From: Acidimicrobiia bacterium
GTDB taxonomy: Bacteria > Actinomycetota > Acidimicrobiia > Acidimicrobiales > Bin134
DNA: 45,691 nt
Reading direction: 5' to 3'
NCBI GenBank assembly: GCA_022825005.1
Contig: JAJDYU010000008.1
Location: 1-45,691, forward strand
In this document: one piece after another, positions 1-8,704 of the stretch
Position numbering within the stretch: the first letter of the stretch is position 1
Layout of the letters: each line of letters begins with the position of its first letter
Made by a program: the position numbers and the translations under genes
The notes under the pieces: generated by a model
Database searches by the model: none
The model's input: only the letters and a program-made list of their open reading frames with translations
What the model was told of the DNA's origin: nothing

Positions 1-138
1 GGCAAGACGCAGGTCCAACAGTCCGTCTACCACCCGGGAGCGGCTGGTGAGCTCTCCATCGATGGCGTCCAGCAGCCGATCCACCAACTCGGTGATCTCG
101 ATGAGGGCCGCTGGGTTGCGGACGGTTTCCAATGTCAC
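1..138 (-). CDS. 5' end of an unidentified gene (partial)
   Basis: Reading the minus strand from a GTG at 138 gives an open frame of 46 codons that runs off the left edge of the window. It begins V-T-L-E-T-V-R-N-P-A-A-L-I-E-I-T-E-L and continues as charged, amphipathic helix-like sequence. A purine-rich stretch (AGAGAGAG) lies a few bases before the GTG and serves as a ribosome-binding site, which is why this start was chosen. The gene diverges from the ABC importer operon starting at 288. The fragment is too short to assign to a family and I do not recognise it. Confidence 0.5.
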   Translation of the reverse strand, partial: MTLETVRNPAALIEITELVDRLLDAIDGELTSRSRVVDGLLDLRLA

Positions 139-158
139 TGCGCTCTCTCTTTCGCTAC

Positions 159-176
159 CGGTTGAGGTTACAACCG
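159..176. promoter_or_regulatory. Inverted repeat in divergent spacer (possible operator)
   Basis: CGGTTG at 159-164 and CAACCG at 171-176 form a perfect 6-bp dyad around a 6-bp spacer. It lies in the 149-bp region between the divergent genes starting at 138 and 288, where an operator would be expected. A dyad this short can occur by chance in GC-rich DNA. No regulator is encoded beside it inside the window. Confidence 0.25.
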
Positions 177-287
177 CCGGGCACCCGGATATGTTCCCTT
201 CGCTCCCATGCTATCGACCCCAGAGACATCCCGCGAACAAGGTTCTTTGCCCCCGTGACCCTCAGGCCAGCAATAATTGACTCTGCT

Positions 288-1904
288 ATGACAAAGCACA
301 CGAAGATCAATCGATATTCGCGAGTGGTCGCGGCCCTTCTGGCACTAATCCTGCTAGCCGCGGCCTGCGGCAACGACGACGAGCCAGCGGAGGTCATCAT
401 CGGGCTGGAGCAGGAGCTCACCAACTTCAACAACCTGACCGCAGGCGACAACCTCCTGGCTGGCCGCCAGGTAATCCGAGCGGTGTGGCCCACCTGTACG
501 CGGACCCGGCCCGACTTCTCCTTCGAGCCGTACTTCTGCGAATCCCTCCCCACAATCATCCAAGAAGACCCCCTGGTGGTGGAGTATCGGCTGCGAGCCG
601 ACGCCACTTGGAGCGACGGAACTCCGGTGAGCTCCGACGACATGGTGTTCTACTTCGAGAACTGCAACGACCCCGAAGACGACTGCGCCAACATTTCCGG
701 CTTTGACAGCGCCACTTTGGAGGTGGTGGACGACAAAGCGGTACGGCTGAGCTGGCCAGAGGGCCAACCATTCGTGGAGTACATCCTGCTGTTCTCCGGG
801 CCCTTCCCGCCCGCCCACCTGGGCCGCGACTGGAGCGACGGATTTCGAACCGACGCCGGACTGGGCGCCGGTCCCTATGTGGTGGACGAGTACAACCCGG
901 GCAGCGATCTGACCCTGGTGGCCAACCCCACGTGGTTCGGAGAGGGACCCCATATCGACGAGGTCACCTTCCGGTTCATCAGCGACGTGGGCAATCTGCC
1001 CCTTGCGCTGGAGAACGGCGAGGTCGACGTGATCTACCCACAACCCCAAGTGGACTTAGTGCAACAGATCGGCGGCATTGGCGGGGTGGACTCCTCCATT
1101 ACCTTCGGCCCCACCTGGGAGCACATCACGTTCAACACCGCCACCGTCCCGGTGGAGGCGCGCCAGGCCATCGCGTTGGCGCTTGATCGAGAGCTGATCG
1201 TGACCGCGCTCATGCGGCCGTTCTCCGAGGCGGCCCAACCGCTGGGCAACCGGATCTTCATGAACGGCCAAGCCCAGTATGTGAACAACACCCCGGTTGA
1301 GTTCCAACAAAGAGACGTGGCCGCGGCCCGCGCCGTGCTGGAAGCCGCCGGCTGGGAGCTCGACGGCGACGTATACGCCAAAGACGGCCGACAGCTGAGC
1401 CTGCGCATCCGCACCACCGGCGGCAACGACCGCCGAGAGCAGTTCCAGGAATTGGTGCAGAACCAGTTGGCTGAAGCCGGGATCAGAATCACCATCGACA
1501 ACCTGCCCGGTGGCGAGATCTTCGGGCCGGTGTTCGGCTCAACCAACGATCCCCCCGGCCCCCCCGGGGACTTCGATTTGGTGATCTTCGCCTGGGTGGG
1601 CGGACCGCTGCCGGCTACCTCTGCTCTGCAAGTGTTCGGCACCGGCAGCGACAGCAACCCCGGCGCCTACGTGAACGACCGGGTCAACGACTTGCTGACC
1701 GAGGCCACGTTCACCCTCGACCTCGACCGCCAGGCCGAGCTGTTGAATCAGGCCGATGCCCTCATGTGGGAGACCCTGCCCAACACGCCCGTGTACCAAC
1801 TCCCCTTCTTCTTGGCCTGGAACGAGAACATCCAGAACATCCAAGACAACCCCACCCTGGAGAGCTTCACCTGGAACCTCGAAGAATGGGAATTGGCTAG
1901 CTAG
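288..1904 (+). CDS. Peptide/nickel-type ABC transporter substrate-binding lipoprotein
   Basis: Extracytoplasmic solute-binding protein of the SBP_bac_5 (DppA/OppA) family, 538 aa, which would hand peptides or similar ligands to the permeases encoded next. The N-terminus is a lipoprotein signal: basic residues, a hydrophobic run, then a lipobox ending LLAAAC with Cys27 as the lipidation site. Typical family stretches follow, including the segment around D-A-T-W-S-D-G-T-P-V-S-S-D-D and the late Y-V-N-D-R-V-N-D-L-L region. The ATG at 288 was preferred over a possible start at 132 because only it places the signal peptide at the N-terminus. There is no clear Shine-Dalgarno; an AATAAT at 272-277 could be a -10 element giving a very short leader. 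It is the first gene of the importer operon. The ligand cannot be deduced from sequence. Confidence 0.9.
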   Translation: MTKHTKINRYSRVVAALLALILLAAACGNDDEPAEVIIGLEQELTNFNNLTAGDNLLAGRQVIRAVWPTCTRTRPDFSFEPYFCESLPTIIQEDPLVVEYRLRADATWSDGTPVSSDDMVFYFENCNDPEDDCANISGFDSATLEVVDDKAVRLSWPEGQPFVEYILLFSGPFPPAHLGRDWSDGFRTDAGLGAGPYVVDEYNPGSDLTLVANPTWFGEGPHIDEVTFRFISDVGNLPLALENGEVDVIYPQPQVDLVQQIGGIGGVDSSITFGPTWEHITFNTATVPVEARQAIALALDRELIVTALMRPFSEAAQPLGNRIFMNGQAQYVNNTPVEFQQRDVAAARAVLEAAGWELDGDVYAKDGRQLSLRIRTTGGNDRREQFQELVQNQLAEAGIRITIDNLPGGEIFGPVFGSTNDPPGPPGDFDLVIFAWVGGPLPATSALQVFGTGSDSNPGAYVNDRVNDLLTEATFTLDLDRQAELLNQADALMWETLPNTPVYQLPFFLAWNENIQNIQDNPTLESFTWNLEEWELAS

Positions 1905-1916
1905 CGTTCCTTACAA

Positions 1917-2900
1917 GTGCTCGGTTACGCGACACGCAAGCTGCTCATATCGGTCGTCGTCCTATTCTTCGCCACCCTGGTGGCCTTCCTGCTGGTGGCC
2001 ACCGTCGACCCCATCGCCGAGCAACGGGTCTTCTTGCTCTCCCAGCCCGGCGGTGCCGAGCAAATCGACCGCTTGGAAGCAAGCCTGGGCCTCGACAAGC
2101 CCCTCATCGAGCGCTACGGAAGCTGGCTGGGCGATCTGGCCACCGGCGACATGGGCATATCCACCGACAACGGCCGACCGGTCACCACCCTGCTGGGCGA
2201 GGCCATCCCTGTCACCTTGCGGCTGGTGATAGCCGCCACCGTCATCTCGGTGATCGTCGGCGTGGCCGTGGGGGTGGTCAGCGCGATCCGCCAGTACGGC
2301 GCGTTCGACAACATTTCCACCTTCTTCGCCTTCTTGTTCTTCGCCATGCCGGTGTTCTGGCTGGGCGCAGTGCTCAAGGACCTGGGCATCAGGTTCAACG
2401 ACTGGTGGGGTCGGCGCATCTTCTTCACCATCGGCGAGCAGTCGCCCCGGCTCGATGCCGACTTCTGGGGGACCTGGGCCGACCGGGCCGGCCACATCAT
2501 CCTTCCCGCCCTAACCCTGATCGCTATCCAACTGGCCGCCACCAGCCGCTTCCAGCGCTCGGCCATGCTCGATGTGCTGGAAAGCGACTACATCCGAACC
2601 GCCCGAGCCAAAGGAGTGCCCCAACGCCGGGTCATCACCCACCATGCCCTGCGCAACGCCCTCTTGCCGGTGGTGAGCTTCACTGGGCTCACCTTTGGCA
2701 CCCTCATCGGCGGCACGGTGGTCACCGAGGTGGTCTTCAACTGGAAGGGCATGGGCCGCCTTTTCCTGGAATCGCTATTGAATGGCGACGTCGCCGTGGC
2801 CCAGGGCTGGCTTCTGGCCGTGGGCATATCGGTGATCATCGTCAATCTGCTGACCGATCTGACCTATGGCTTTCTGGATCCGAGGGTGAGAGATGGCTGA
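1917..2900 (+). CDS. ABC transporter permease, DppB/OppB type
   Basis: First membrane subunit of the importer, 327 aa, starting at a GTG 12 bp after the binding-protein gene. It has the DppB layout: one N-terminal transmembrane helix, a periplasmic segment of about 80 residues, then a BPD_transp_1 core of about five helices. The EAA coupling loop that contacts the ATPase is visible near residues 220-240 as Y-I-R-T-A-R-A-K-G-V-P. An extra hydrophilic segment (roughly residues 155-185) lies between core helices. The 3' end overlaps the next permease by 8 bp, so the two are probably translationally coupled. Confidence 0.9.
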   Translation: MLGYATRKLLISVVVLFFATLVAFLLVATVDPIAEQRVFLLSQPGGAEQIDRLEASLGLDKPLIERYGSWLGDLATGDMGISTDNGRPVTTLLGEAIPVTLRLVIAATVISVIVGVAVGVVSAIRQYGAFDNISTFFAFLFFAMPVFWLGAVLKDLGIRFNDWWGRRIFFTIGEQSPRLDADFWGTWADRAGHIILPALTLIAIQLAATSRFQRSAMLDVLESDYIRTARAKGVPQRRVITHHALRNALLPVVSFTGLTFGTLIGGTVVTEVVFNWKGMGRLFLESLLNGDVAVAQGWLLAVGISVIIVNLLTDLTYGFLDPRVRDG

Positions 2901-3801
2901 AGTACCGGTTGGAATCCTCGCCGGCGCCCCAGCCGAGACGGAAGCCCGCTCGCAATGGCGGTTGGTGCTTCGCCGGTTTCTCGCCCACCGGCTGGCCGTG
3001 GCCGCCGGCATCGTACTGGTAGTGGCCTACGTGTTCAGCTACCTGGCAGAGCCGCTCACCGGCTGGGGCTACAAGGATCTGTCGTCTGACCTCTCGCAGG
3101 GGCCGTCGGCCGACCACTGGTTCGGCACCGACACCATCGGCCACGACATGTTCGCCCAGTCGATGCGGGGATTGCGGGTGTCGGTCCACGTCAGCTTGGT
3201 GGTTGCCGGCATCGCCACCGTGCTGGGGTCGATCATGGGCGCGGTTCAGGGTTGGTTCCGGGGCCGGGTCGACGGTGCCCTCGGGCTCTTGGTCGACTTT
3301 CTGCTCATCCTGCCCCTGCTGCCGGTGCTGATGGTGCTGGGAACCCGCACAAGGGCCAGCGGGGGCAGCTCCCTCATGTTCGTGGCGGTGGTCATAGGCC
3401 TGTTCCTGTGGGCACCGCTGGCCCGGGTGGTGCGGGGCGAGGTGTTCTCGATTCGGGAGAAGGAGTACATCGAGGCGGCCGAGGCCCTGGGGGCGTCTAA
3501 CTCCCGGATCATCTTCCGCCACCTCATTCCCAACGTGATGAGCTCGATCATCGTGTACGCCACCCTGACAGTGGCCACCGCCATCCTGCTGGAGACCGCG
3601 CTGGCCTTTTTGGGCTTCGGTATCCAGCCCCCCGAAGTGTCGCTGGGATCGCTGGTGGACGAAGGGCGCGACGCCGCCCGCACCCGGTGGTGGCTCTTCT
3701 ATCTGCCGGGCGCGGTGCTGGTGCTGCTGGTGCTGTGCGTGAACTTCGTGGGCGACGGGCTGCGCGACGCCCTCGATCCCCGCCGGGAGCAGCGGCGATG
3801 A
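2893..3801 (+). CDS. ABC transporter permease, DppC/OppC type
   Basis: Second membrane subunit, 302 aa. The N-terminal helix is followed by a short segment with the DppC signature H-W-F-G-T-D-T-I-G-H-D-M-F, then the BPD_transp_1 core with its EAA loop (E-Y-I-E-A-A-E-A-L-G-A-S). The ATG at 2893 lies inside the end of the preceding permease gene, and the TGA overlaps the ATG of the following ATPase gene (ATGA at 3798-3801). Expression as a tightly coupled unit with the other four importer genes follows from this spacing. Confidence 0.9.
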   Translation: MAEVPVGILAGAPAETEARSQWRLVLRRFLAHRLAVAAGIVLVVAYVFSYLAEPLTGWGYKDLSSDLSQGPSADHWFGTDTIGHDMFAQSMRGLRVSVHVSLVVAGIATVLGSIMGAVQGWFRGRVDGALGLLVDFLLILPLLPVLMVLGTRTRASGGSSLMFVAVVIGLFLWAPLARVVRGEVFSIREKEYIEAAEALGASNSRIIFRHLIPNVMSSIIVYATLTVATAILLETALAFLGFGIQPPEVSLGSLVDEGRDAARTRWWLFYLPGAVLVLLVLCVNFVGDGLRDALDPRREQRR

Positions 3802-4850
3802 CCGACCAAGCTGGAACTGGAGGCGACGTACCGGTGCTGTCGGTGCGGGACTTGGAGGTGGTGTTCCCCACTCCCGACGACGATGTGCAGGCGGTTCGGG
3901 GAGTGAGCTGGGACATCTACGAGGGCGAGGTGCTGGCCATCGCCGGGGAATCCGGCTCGGGCAAGTCGGTCAGCGTGATGGCCGCCATGGGCCTGCTGCC
4001 GGCCACTGCCCGGGTGAGCGGTTCGATTTCCTACCGGGGCCGAGACGTGCTGGCCATGACCGACAAAGAACTCGAGCAACTGAGGGGGTCGGCCATCTCC
4101 ATGGTGTTCCAAGACCCGATGACCTCGCTGAACCCGGTGATGACCGTGGGGGCCCAGATTGCCGAGGGGGTTCGCATCCACCAGCGGACCAAGACAGCCA
4201 TAGCCCGTTCGAAATCAGTCGAGCTACTGCACTTGGTGGGCATCCCCAATGCTCCACAGCGGGTGGACTCCTATCCCCACGAGCTGTCCGGGGGCATGCG
4301 CCAGCGGGCCATGATCGCCATGGCCATCGCCAACGACCCCGATCTGCTCATCGCCGACGAGCCCACCACCGCCCTCGACGTCACCATTCAAGCCCAGGTG
4401 CTGGATGTGCTGGAACGGGCCCGGGAGGCCGCTGGCTCTGCCCTGGTGGTGATCACCCACGACCTCGGCGTCGTAGCCCGCACCGCCCATCGGCTGTTGG
4501 TGATGTACGCCGGCCGCGCCGCAGAAACCGGGATGGCCGAAGAAGTGTTCGAACGCCCCGGCCACCCCTACACCGCAGGCCTGCTTGGGGCCATTCCCCG
4601 CCTCGACGCCCCCAAGGGCACCCGCCTGATGCCCATCGACGGCTCCCCGCCATCCATGCTGGCCCCACCCCCCGGATGCGCCTTCGCCCCCCGCTGCCCC
4701 CGAGCCACAGAAATCTGCTCCCAAGAGACCCCCACCCTGCGCCCCATAGGCAACCAACAAGCCGCCTGCCACCACGCCGAAGACCAGTACAACTCAAAAG
4801 CCAACAACACCAACAACAAAACAAAAGAGGACCGAGATGACCAACGGTAG
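3798..4850 (+). CDS. ABC transporter ATPase, DppD/OppD type
   Basis: Nucleotide-binding subunit, 350 aa. Walker A is GESGSGKS near residue 50, the Q-loop is [11 protein letters not shown], the signature is LSGGMRQR, Walker B is [12 protein letters not shown], and the switch His follows in V-V-I-T-H-D-L. The C-terminus has the oligopeptide-transporter extension (H-P-Y-T-A-G-L-L) and the Cys-rich motif C-A-F-A-P-R-C, which in relatives can hold an Fe-S cluster. The ATG at 3798 overlaps the preceding TGA. The last 20 or so residues are rich in Asn, Lys and Asp and encoded by A-rich DNA unlike the rest of the gene; this ends where an inverted-repeat block begins in the next gene. Confidence 0.92.
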   Translation: MTDQAGTGGDVPVLSVRDLEVVFPTPDDDVQAVRGVSWDIYEGEVLAIAGESGSGKSVSVMAAMGLLPATARVSGSISYRGRDVLAMTDKELEQLRGSAISMVFQDPMTSLNPVMTVGAQIAEGVRIHQRTKTAIARSKSVELLHLVGIPNAPQRVDSYPHELSGGMRQRAMIAMAIANDPDLLIADEPTTALDVTIQAQVLDVLERAREAAGSALVVITHDLGVVARTAHRLLVMYAGRAAETGMAEEVFERPGHPYTAGLLGAIPRLDAPKGTRLMPIDGSPPSMLAPPPGCAFAPRCPRATEICSQETPTLRPIGNQQAACHHAEDQYNSKANNTNNKTKEDRDDQR

Positions 4851-5940
4851 GCAGGTCGGGGGGTGGCGCCGGAGGCGGACCTGGCCGCTCCGACGGCCAG
4901 GCCGCCGCAGAGCGACAGGACCCGCCGACCTGCCGGTCGGTGGTAGACCCCTGGTGGAAGTCACCGACCTAGTCAAGACCTTCCCAATTCGCTCCAAAGG
5001 CGTCATCCGCCGCACCATAGGCACAGTCCAAGCAGTAAGCGGCGTCTCCCTACATATCAACCAAGGCGAAACCCTAGGCCTGGTCGGCGAATCGGGGTCC
5101 GGCAAATCCACCATCGCCCGCAGCATCCTCCGCCTAGTCCAACCCACTTCGGGAACAGTGCAATTCAAGGGCCAAGACCTGGGCGAACTGAACCGCCGCC
5201 AGCTCCAGACCATGCGGCGCAACATGCAGATTGTGTTCCAAGATCCAATGGCCTCGCTCGACCCCCGCATGACGGTGTCGGCCATCATCGCCGAGCCCCT
5301 GCGCATCCACCGCTCCACCCGAGACGTTCGCGCTCGGGTGGGCGAGCTGCTCGAGTTGGTCGGGTTGAACCCTGAGCACGGCAACCGCTACCCCCATGAG
5401 TTCTCCGGAGGCCAGCGCCAGCGCATCGGCATAGCTCGGGCGCTCGCCCTCGAACCCGACCTGATCATCCTGGATGAGCCGGTGTCGGCCCTCGACGTGA
5501 GCATTCAGGCCGGCGTGCTCAATCTCCTGGAAGACCTCCAGCGCACCCTGGGTCTGACCTATCTGTTCGTGGCCCACGACCTGTCGGTGGTCCGCCATAT
5601 TTCCGACCGAGTAGCGGTCATGTATCTGGGGCGGATCGTGGAGACCGGTACCGGCCCGGAGGTGTACGAAACCCCGGCCCACCCCTACACCCAAGCTTTG
5701 CTTTCGGCAGTTCCGATTCCCGATCCCAAGCTCGAGAAGACTCGACGGCGCATTGTGCTCGAAGGAGATGCGCCCAACCCAGCCTCGCCCCCTTCGGGAT
5801 GCCGCTTTCGCACGAGATGCTGGAAGGCGCAGTCGATTTGCACCGAGTACGACCCCGAGTTGCTCGACCTGGGCATCGGACACCCGGTTGCCTGCCACTT
5901 CCCCACCCCCGACGACCTAATGGGGTCAGAGCAGGGATAG
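4837..5940 (+). CDS. ABC transporter ATPase, DppF/OppF type
   Basis: Second nucleotide-binding subunit, 367 aa. Walker [11 protein letters not shown]-loop [11 protein letters not shown], signature [15 protein letters not shown], Walker [13 protein letters not shown] and the switch His in V-A-H-D-L-S are all intact, and the C-terminal oligopeptide domain carries the paired cysteines. The ATG at 4837 has an AGAGG ribosome-binding site 6 bases upstream and overlaps the previous gene by 14 bp. Residues 5-34 are Arg/Gly-rich and have no counterpart in the family, whose members normally begin near L-V-E-V-T-D-L. They are encoded by the inverted-repeat block at 4850-4934, which keeps the frame open. 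Internal initiation at a GTG near 4939 is an alternative. Confidence 0.88.
   Translation: MTNGRQVGGWRRRRTWPLRRPGRRRATGPADLPVGGRPLVEVTDLVKTFPIRSKGVIRRTIGTVQAVSGVSLHINQGETLGLVGESGSGKSTIARSILRLVQPTSGTVQFKGQDLGELNRRQLQTMRRNMQIVFQDPMASLDPRMTVSAIIAEPLRIHRSTRDVRARVGELLELVGLNPEHGNRYPHEFSGGQRQRIGIARALALEPDLIILDEPVSALDVSIQAGVLNLLEDLQRTLGLTYLFVAHDLSVVRHISDRVAVMYLGRIVETGTGPEVYETPAHPYTQALLSAVPIPDPKLEKTRRRIVLEGDAPNPASPPSGCRFRTRCWKAQSICTEYDPELLDLGIGHPVACHFPTPDDLMGSEQG
4850..4934. repeat. Nested inverted repeats in the 5' coding region of the OppF-type gene
   Basis: The outer arms GGCAGGTCGG (4850-4859) and CCGACCTGCC (4925-4934) are perfect 10-bp complements. Inside them CCTGGCCG (4880-4887) and CGGCCAGG (4894-4901) form an 8-bp stem with a 6-base loop, extendable by GCGG/CCGC with one bulge. 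The block sits between a good ribosome-binding site and the first conserved residues of the ATPase. This is consistent with a small palindromic element inserted in frame, or with an mRNA structure that affects translation. No second copy was noticed in the window. Confidence 0.55.
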
Positions 5941-5951
5941 GGTTTCGCCCA

Positions 5952-6857
5952 GTGTCCGACATCGTTATCTCCGCCCGAGGAGTGCAGAAGAGCTACGGGT
6001 CGAACCACGTACTCCAAGGCTTGGATTGCGACATTGGAAGGGGCATAACCGGGCTGCTGGGGCCCAACGGCGCGGGCAAGAGCACGTTCATGGGACTCGT
6101 CTTGGGACTGAGGCCCCGCCAAGGCGGCGAGCTCAACGTGCTGGGAGTCGACCCCGAACAAAGTGGACCTGAGCTACGGGCCAAGCTGGGCTATGCCCCC
6201 GAGCACCACGACCTGCCCGGCGACGTGCAGGCTGCCGATCTGGTGCGCCACATCGCCCAACTCCACGGCCTGCCCCGGCGGGCGGCCACTGAGCGGGCCA
6301 GCGACGCCCTGTGGCAGGTGGGCTTGGGCGAGGAGCGGTTCCGCCCCGTCGGCACCATGTCCACCGGACAGCGCCAGCGGGTGAAGATGGCTCAAGCCTT
6401 AGCCCACGATCCCGACCTGCTGCTGTTGGACGAGCCCACCGACGGCCTCGACCCGGTGCAGCGCGACGACATGCTGGCCCTGATCCGCCGAGTGGGCCGC
6501 GAGTTCGGCATCGACATCCTGCTGTCGTCGCACCTGTTGGAAGAAGTGGAGCGGGTGTGCGACTCGGTGGTCATCTTGGCCAACGGCGCGGTGGGCCACA
6601 GCGGGGCCCTCGACGGCCTGGGGTCGGCCGCAACTGGGGTAAAGGTGGAATTGGACTCCGATCCCCAGCCGCTGGCCGCCGCGCTGGCCGCCCAAGGTGC
6701 TGAGGCAGTCATCGACGGACACATCATCAACGTGACCGGCCACGATGCGGCGGCTGATCTGATAAGGGATCTAGTGGCCGACCTCGGCCTCGGCCTGCGC
6801 CGGCTGGAACCCCGCCGCACCACCCTTGAAGACGTGTTCATCGAGGCCTCCCGATGA
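5952..6857 (+). CDS. ABC-2 type exporter ATPase (first pair)
   Basis: ATP-binding protein of about 301 aa, CcmA/DrrA-like. Walker A is GPNGAGKST (about residue 39), the signature is MSTGQRQRVKMAQAL, Walker B is LLLLDEPTDGLDP, and a His switch lies in L-S-S-H-L-L. A roughly 90-residue C-terminal extension ends in the common T-T-L-E-D-V-F-I-E motif. The GTG at 5952 lies 11 bp after the importer operon and has an AGGGATAGGG stretch upstream; an earlier in-frame start would lie far inside the OppF-type gene. Its stop overlaps the permease ATG (ATGA at 6854-6857). The exported substrate is unknown. Confidence 0.85.
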   Translation: MSDIVISARGVQKSYGSNHVLQGLDCDIGRGITGLLGPNGAGKSTFMGLVLGLRPRQGGELNVLGVDPEQSGPELRAKLGYAPEHHDLPGDVQAADLVRHIAQLHGLPRRAATERASDALWQVGLGEERFRPVGTMSTGQRQRVKMAQALAHDPDLLLLDEPTDGLDPVQRDDMLALIRRVGREFGIDILLSSHLLEEVERVCDSVVILANGAVGHSGALDGLGSAATGVKVELDSDPQPLAAALAAQGAEAVIDGHIINVTGHDAAADLIRDLVADLGLGLRRLEPRRTTLEDVFIEASR

Positions 6858-7726
6858 CCGAGGCCCGCATCCACGACCGGGGCTACCTAGCCTACGACGG
6901 CCCCCGCCACGGGTCGGGGCGCGCCATGGTGGTGTTGGGCTATCACACCGTGCAGCGGGTGCTGGGCCTTAAGCGGTCCAACTGGCAGAAGGTCATGCCG
7001 GCCATAGCCCTGCTGGTTGCCTTCGTGCCGGCCATCGTGTTCATCGGCCTCGCAGCCCTGCTTCCCGCGAGCAGCGACCTGGATCTAGGGGATCCAGCCG
7101 GGTACTACGTGCCCATCTCCTTCGTGCTGTTCTTGTTCACATCCTTTGTGACCCCCGAGGCTCTCTGCACCGACCGCAGCAGCGGCATGCTGGGGCTGTA
7201 TCTGGCATCTCCCTTGAACCGGGACACCTACCTGGCATCCAAATTCGTTGCCGTCATCGCCGTGCTGGGCATCATGACGATCGGGCCGACGCTGCTGATG
7301 CTGATCGCCTTCACTTTGGATGGCAGTGGTCCCGACGGCGCACTCGATTGGTTGATCGAATTCGGCCGGGTGCTGGGCGCAGGCCTGGCCATGGCTGCCT
7401 TCTGGGGCTCGCTGGCGCTGGCCGTTTCCAGTCTCTCCCCCCGCCGCACGCTGGCCAGCGTGGCCATCTTCGTCAGCCTTCTGGTGTCGGCCGCGGTGGG
7501 CGATGGACTGTCCCAAGGGGCCGAGTTGGGCGACTCGTTCGCATTGCTGAACATGATCGCCCTGCCCATCGAGACCGTCTACCGCATCTACGGCGAGGTC
7601 AACCCCGACGGTCCCCCCATCAGACACGTTGAGACCCTGCCGATCCTCTTCACGTTCCTCGGTCTCATCGTCGTGTTCGGGTGGTTCGCCCGCTGGCGCT
7701 ACCAGCGAATCGAGGTCACCGGATGA
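6854..7726 (+). CDS. ABC-2 type exporter permease (first pair)
   Basis: Integral membrane protein of 290 aa with about six hydrophobic segments starting near residue 50. The pattern of helices and the E-A-L-C-T-D-R-S-S-G-M-L-G-L-Y-L-A-S-P segment fit ABC-2 permeases, in which a short amphipathic element follows the second helix. It overlaps its ATPase by 4 bp upstream and the next ATPase by 4 bp downstream (ATGA at 7723-7726), so the two exporter pairs form one translational chain. Confidence 0.8.
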   Translation: MTEARIHDRGYLAYDGPRHGSGRAMVVLGYHTVQRVLGLKRSNWQKVMPAIALLVAFVPAIVFIGLAALLPASSDLDLGDPAGYYVPISFVLFLFTSFVTPEALCTDRSSGMLGLYLASPLNRDTYLASKFVAVIAVLGIMTIGPTLLMLIAFTLDGSGPDGALDWLIEFGRVLGAGLAMAAFWGSLALAVSSLSPRRTLASVAIFVSLLVSAAVGDGLSQGAELGDSFALLNMIALPIETVYRIYGEVNPDGPPIRHVETLPILFTFLGLIVVFGWFARWRYQRIEVTG

Positions 7727-8658
7727 GCACCCAAGCAGGACTGCCGCCCATGGTGCAGGCCGCCGGGGTGTCCAAGTGGTTCGGCGACTTGGTGGCGGTG
7801 TCGGATGTGAGCTTCAGCATCGGCGCCGGGGTGACTGCCCTGCTGGGGCCCAACGGGGCGGGAAAGTCCACCATGCTGCGGATGATGTGCGGCTTGGCCA
7901 AGCCATCCAACGGATCGGTGACCGTGCTGGGCAAAGAACCCCGATCCGACGTGGCCGTGCTGGGCCGCATCGGCATGGCTCCCCAGCAGGAATCGCTGCT
8001 CGATCATCTGAGCGGCCAGGAGTTCGTGGAACTGGCCGCCAATCTGCACCACCTTCAGCGCCCCGCTGAGTCCGCCCGCCAGGCCATCCAAACAGTGGAA
8101 CTCGATCCCGACGACCCTCGTCGGCTGTCCACCTATTCGAAGGGCATGCGCCAGCGCATCAAGCTGGCCCAGGCCATCGTCCACGATCCGCTGGTGATCG
8201 CCTTGGACGAGCCCCTCACCGGGCTCGATCCCCGACAGCGGCGGGAGATGATCAGCCTTTTCCACCGGCTGGGGTCGGAGGGCAAGTGCGTGATCGTATC
8301 CAGCCACGTGCTCGACGAAGTGGAGCGGTTCGGATCGCGGGTGCTGGTGATGGCCCAAGGGCGGCTGGCCGCCGAGGGGGACTTCCGCGAGATCCGCAAC
8401 CTGATGGACGATCGGCCGCTGCGCATCAGCATTCGCACCGACCAGCCCCGGGAATTGGCCATTGCCCTGCTGGACCGCGGCGTCATCTCGGGATGCCGCC
8501 TGGAAGGCACCGACGGTGTGGTCGTCGACACCAATGACGCGGCCGCGTTTCGCCGGGCGGTGGCCCCTGCGGCCCGTGAACAGGACGCCTCGCTGCGGGA
8601 GTTGCGGCCGCTCGACGACGACTTGGAAAGCGTCTTCCGGTACTTGGTGGCCCAGTGA
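7723..8658 (+). CDS. ABC-2 type exporter ATPase (second pair)
   Basis: ATP-binding protein of 311 aa, paralogous to the product of 5952-6857. Walker A is GPNGAGKST (near residue 47), the signature is Y-S-K-G-M-R-Q-R-I-K-L-A-Q-A, Walker B is ALDEPLTGLDP, and the switch is S-S-H-V-L. The C-terminal domain ends D-L-E-S-V-F-R-Y-L-V. The ATG at 7723 was chosen because it overlaps the previous stop and sits just before the nucleotide-binding fold. The stop lies in the first unit of a tandem repeat that leads to the next gene. Confidence 0.85.
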   Translation: MSTQAGLPPMVQAAGVSKWFGDLVAVSDVSFSIGAGVTALLGPNGAGKSTMLRMMCGLAKPSNGSVTVLGKEPRSDVAVLGRIGMAPQQESLLDHLSGQEFVELAANLHHLQRPAESARQAIQTVELDPDDPRRLSTYSKGMRQRIKLAQAIVHDPLVIALDEPLTGLDPRQRREMISLFHRLGSEGKCVIVSSHVLDEVERFGSRVLVMAQGRLAAEGDFREIRNLMDDRPLRISIRTDQPRELAIALLDRGVISGCRLEGTDGVVVDTNDAAAFRRAVAPAAREQDASLRELRPLDDDLESVFRYLVAQ

Positions 8659-8704
8659 CAACGCATCGGGAGACCCAGTGACAGCGCATCGGGAGGCCCA
8701 GTGA
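8651..8704 (+). repeat. 23-bp tandem repeat carrying three successive GTGA stop/start overlaps
   Basis: Two 23-bp units (8651-8673, 8674-8696) differ at two positions and are followed by a partial third unit. Each begins CCCAGTGA and contains CGGGAG, a possible ribosome-binding site. The first GTGA (8655-8658) holds the stop of the preceding ATPase gene, the third (8701-8704) holds the GTG of the next permease. Between them the repeats encode two minimal frames of eight sense codons (V-T-T-H-R-E-T-Q and V-T-A-H-R-E-A-Q), each ending in the TGA that overlaps the following GTG. Confidence 0.75.

Noticed and set aside
354..1049. Long open frames antisense to the ABC binding-protein gene, and many like them across the window
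   Set aside because: They follow the third-position GC bias of the real gene on the other strand, lack ribosome-binding sites, and give low-complexity Gly/His/Gln- or Arg-rich translations.
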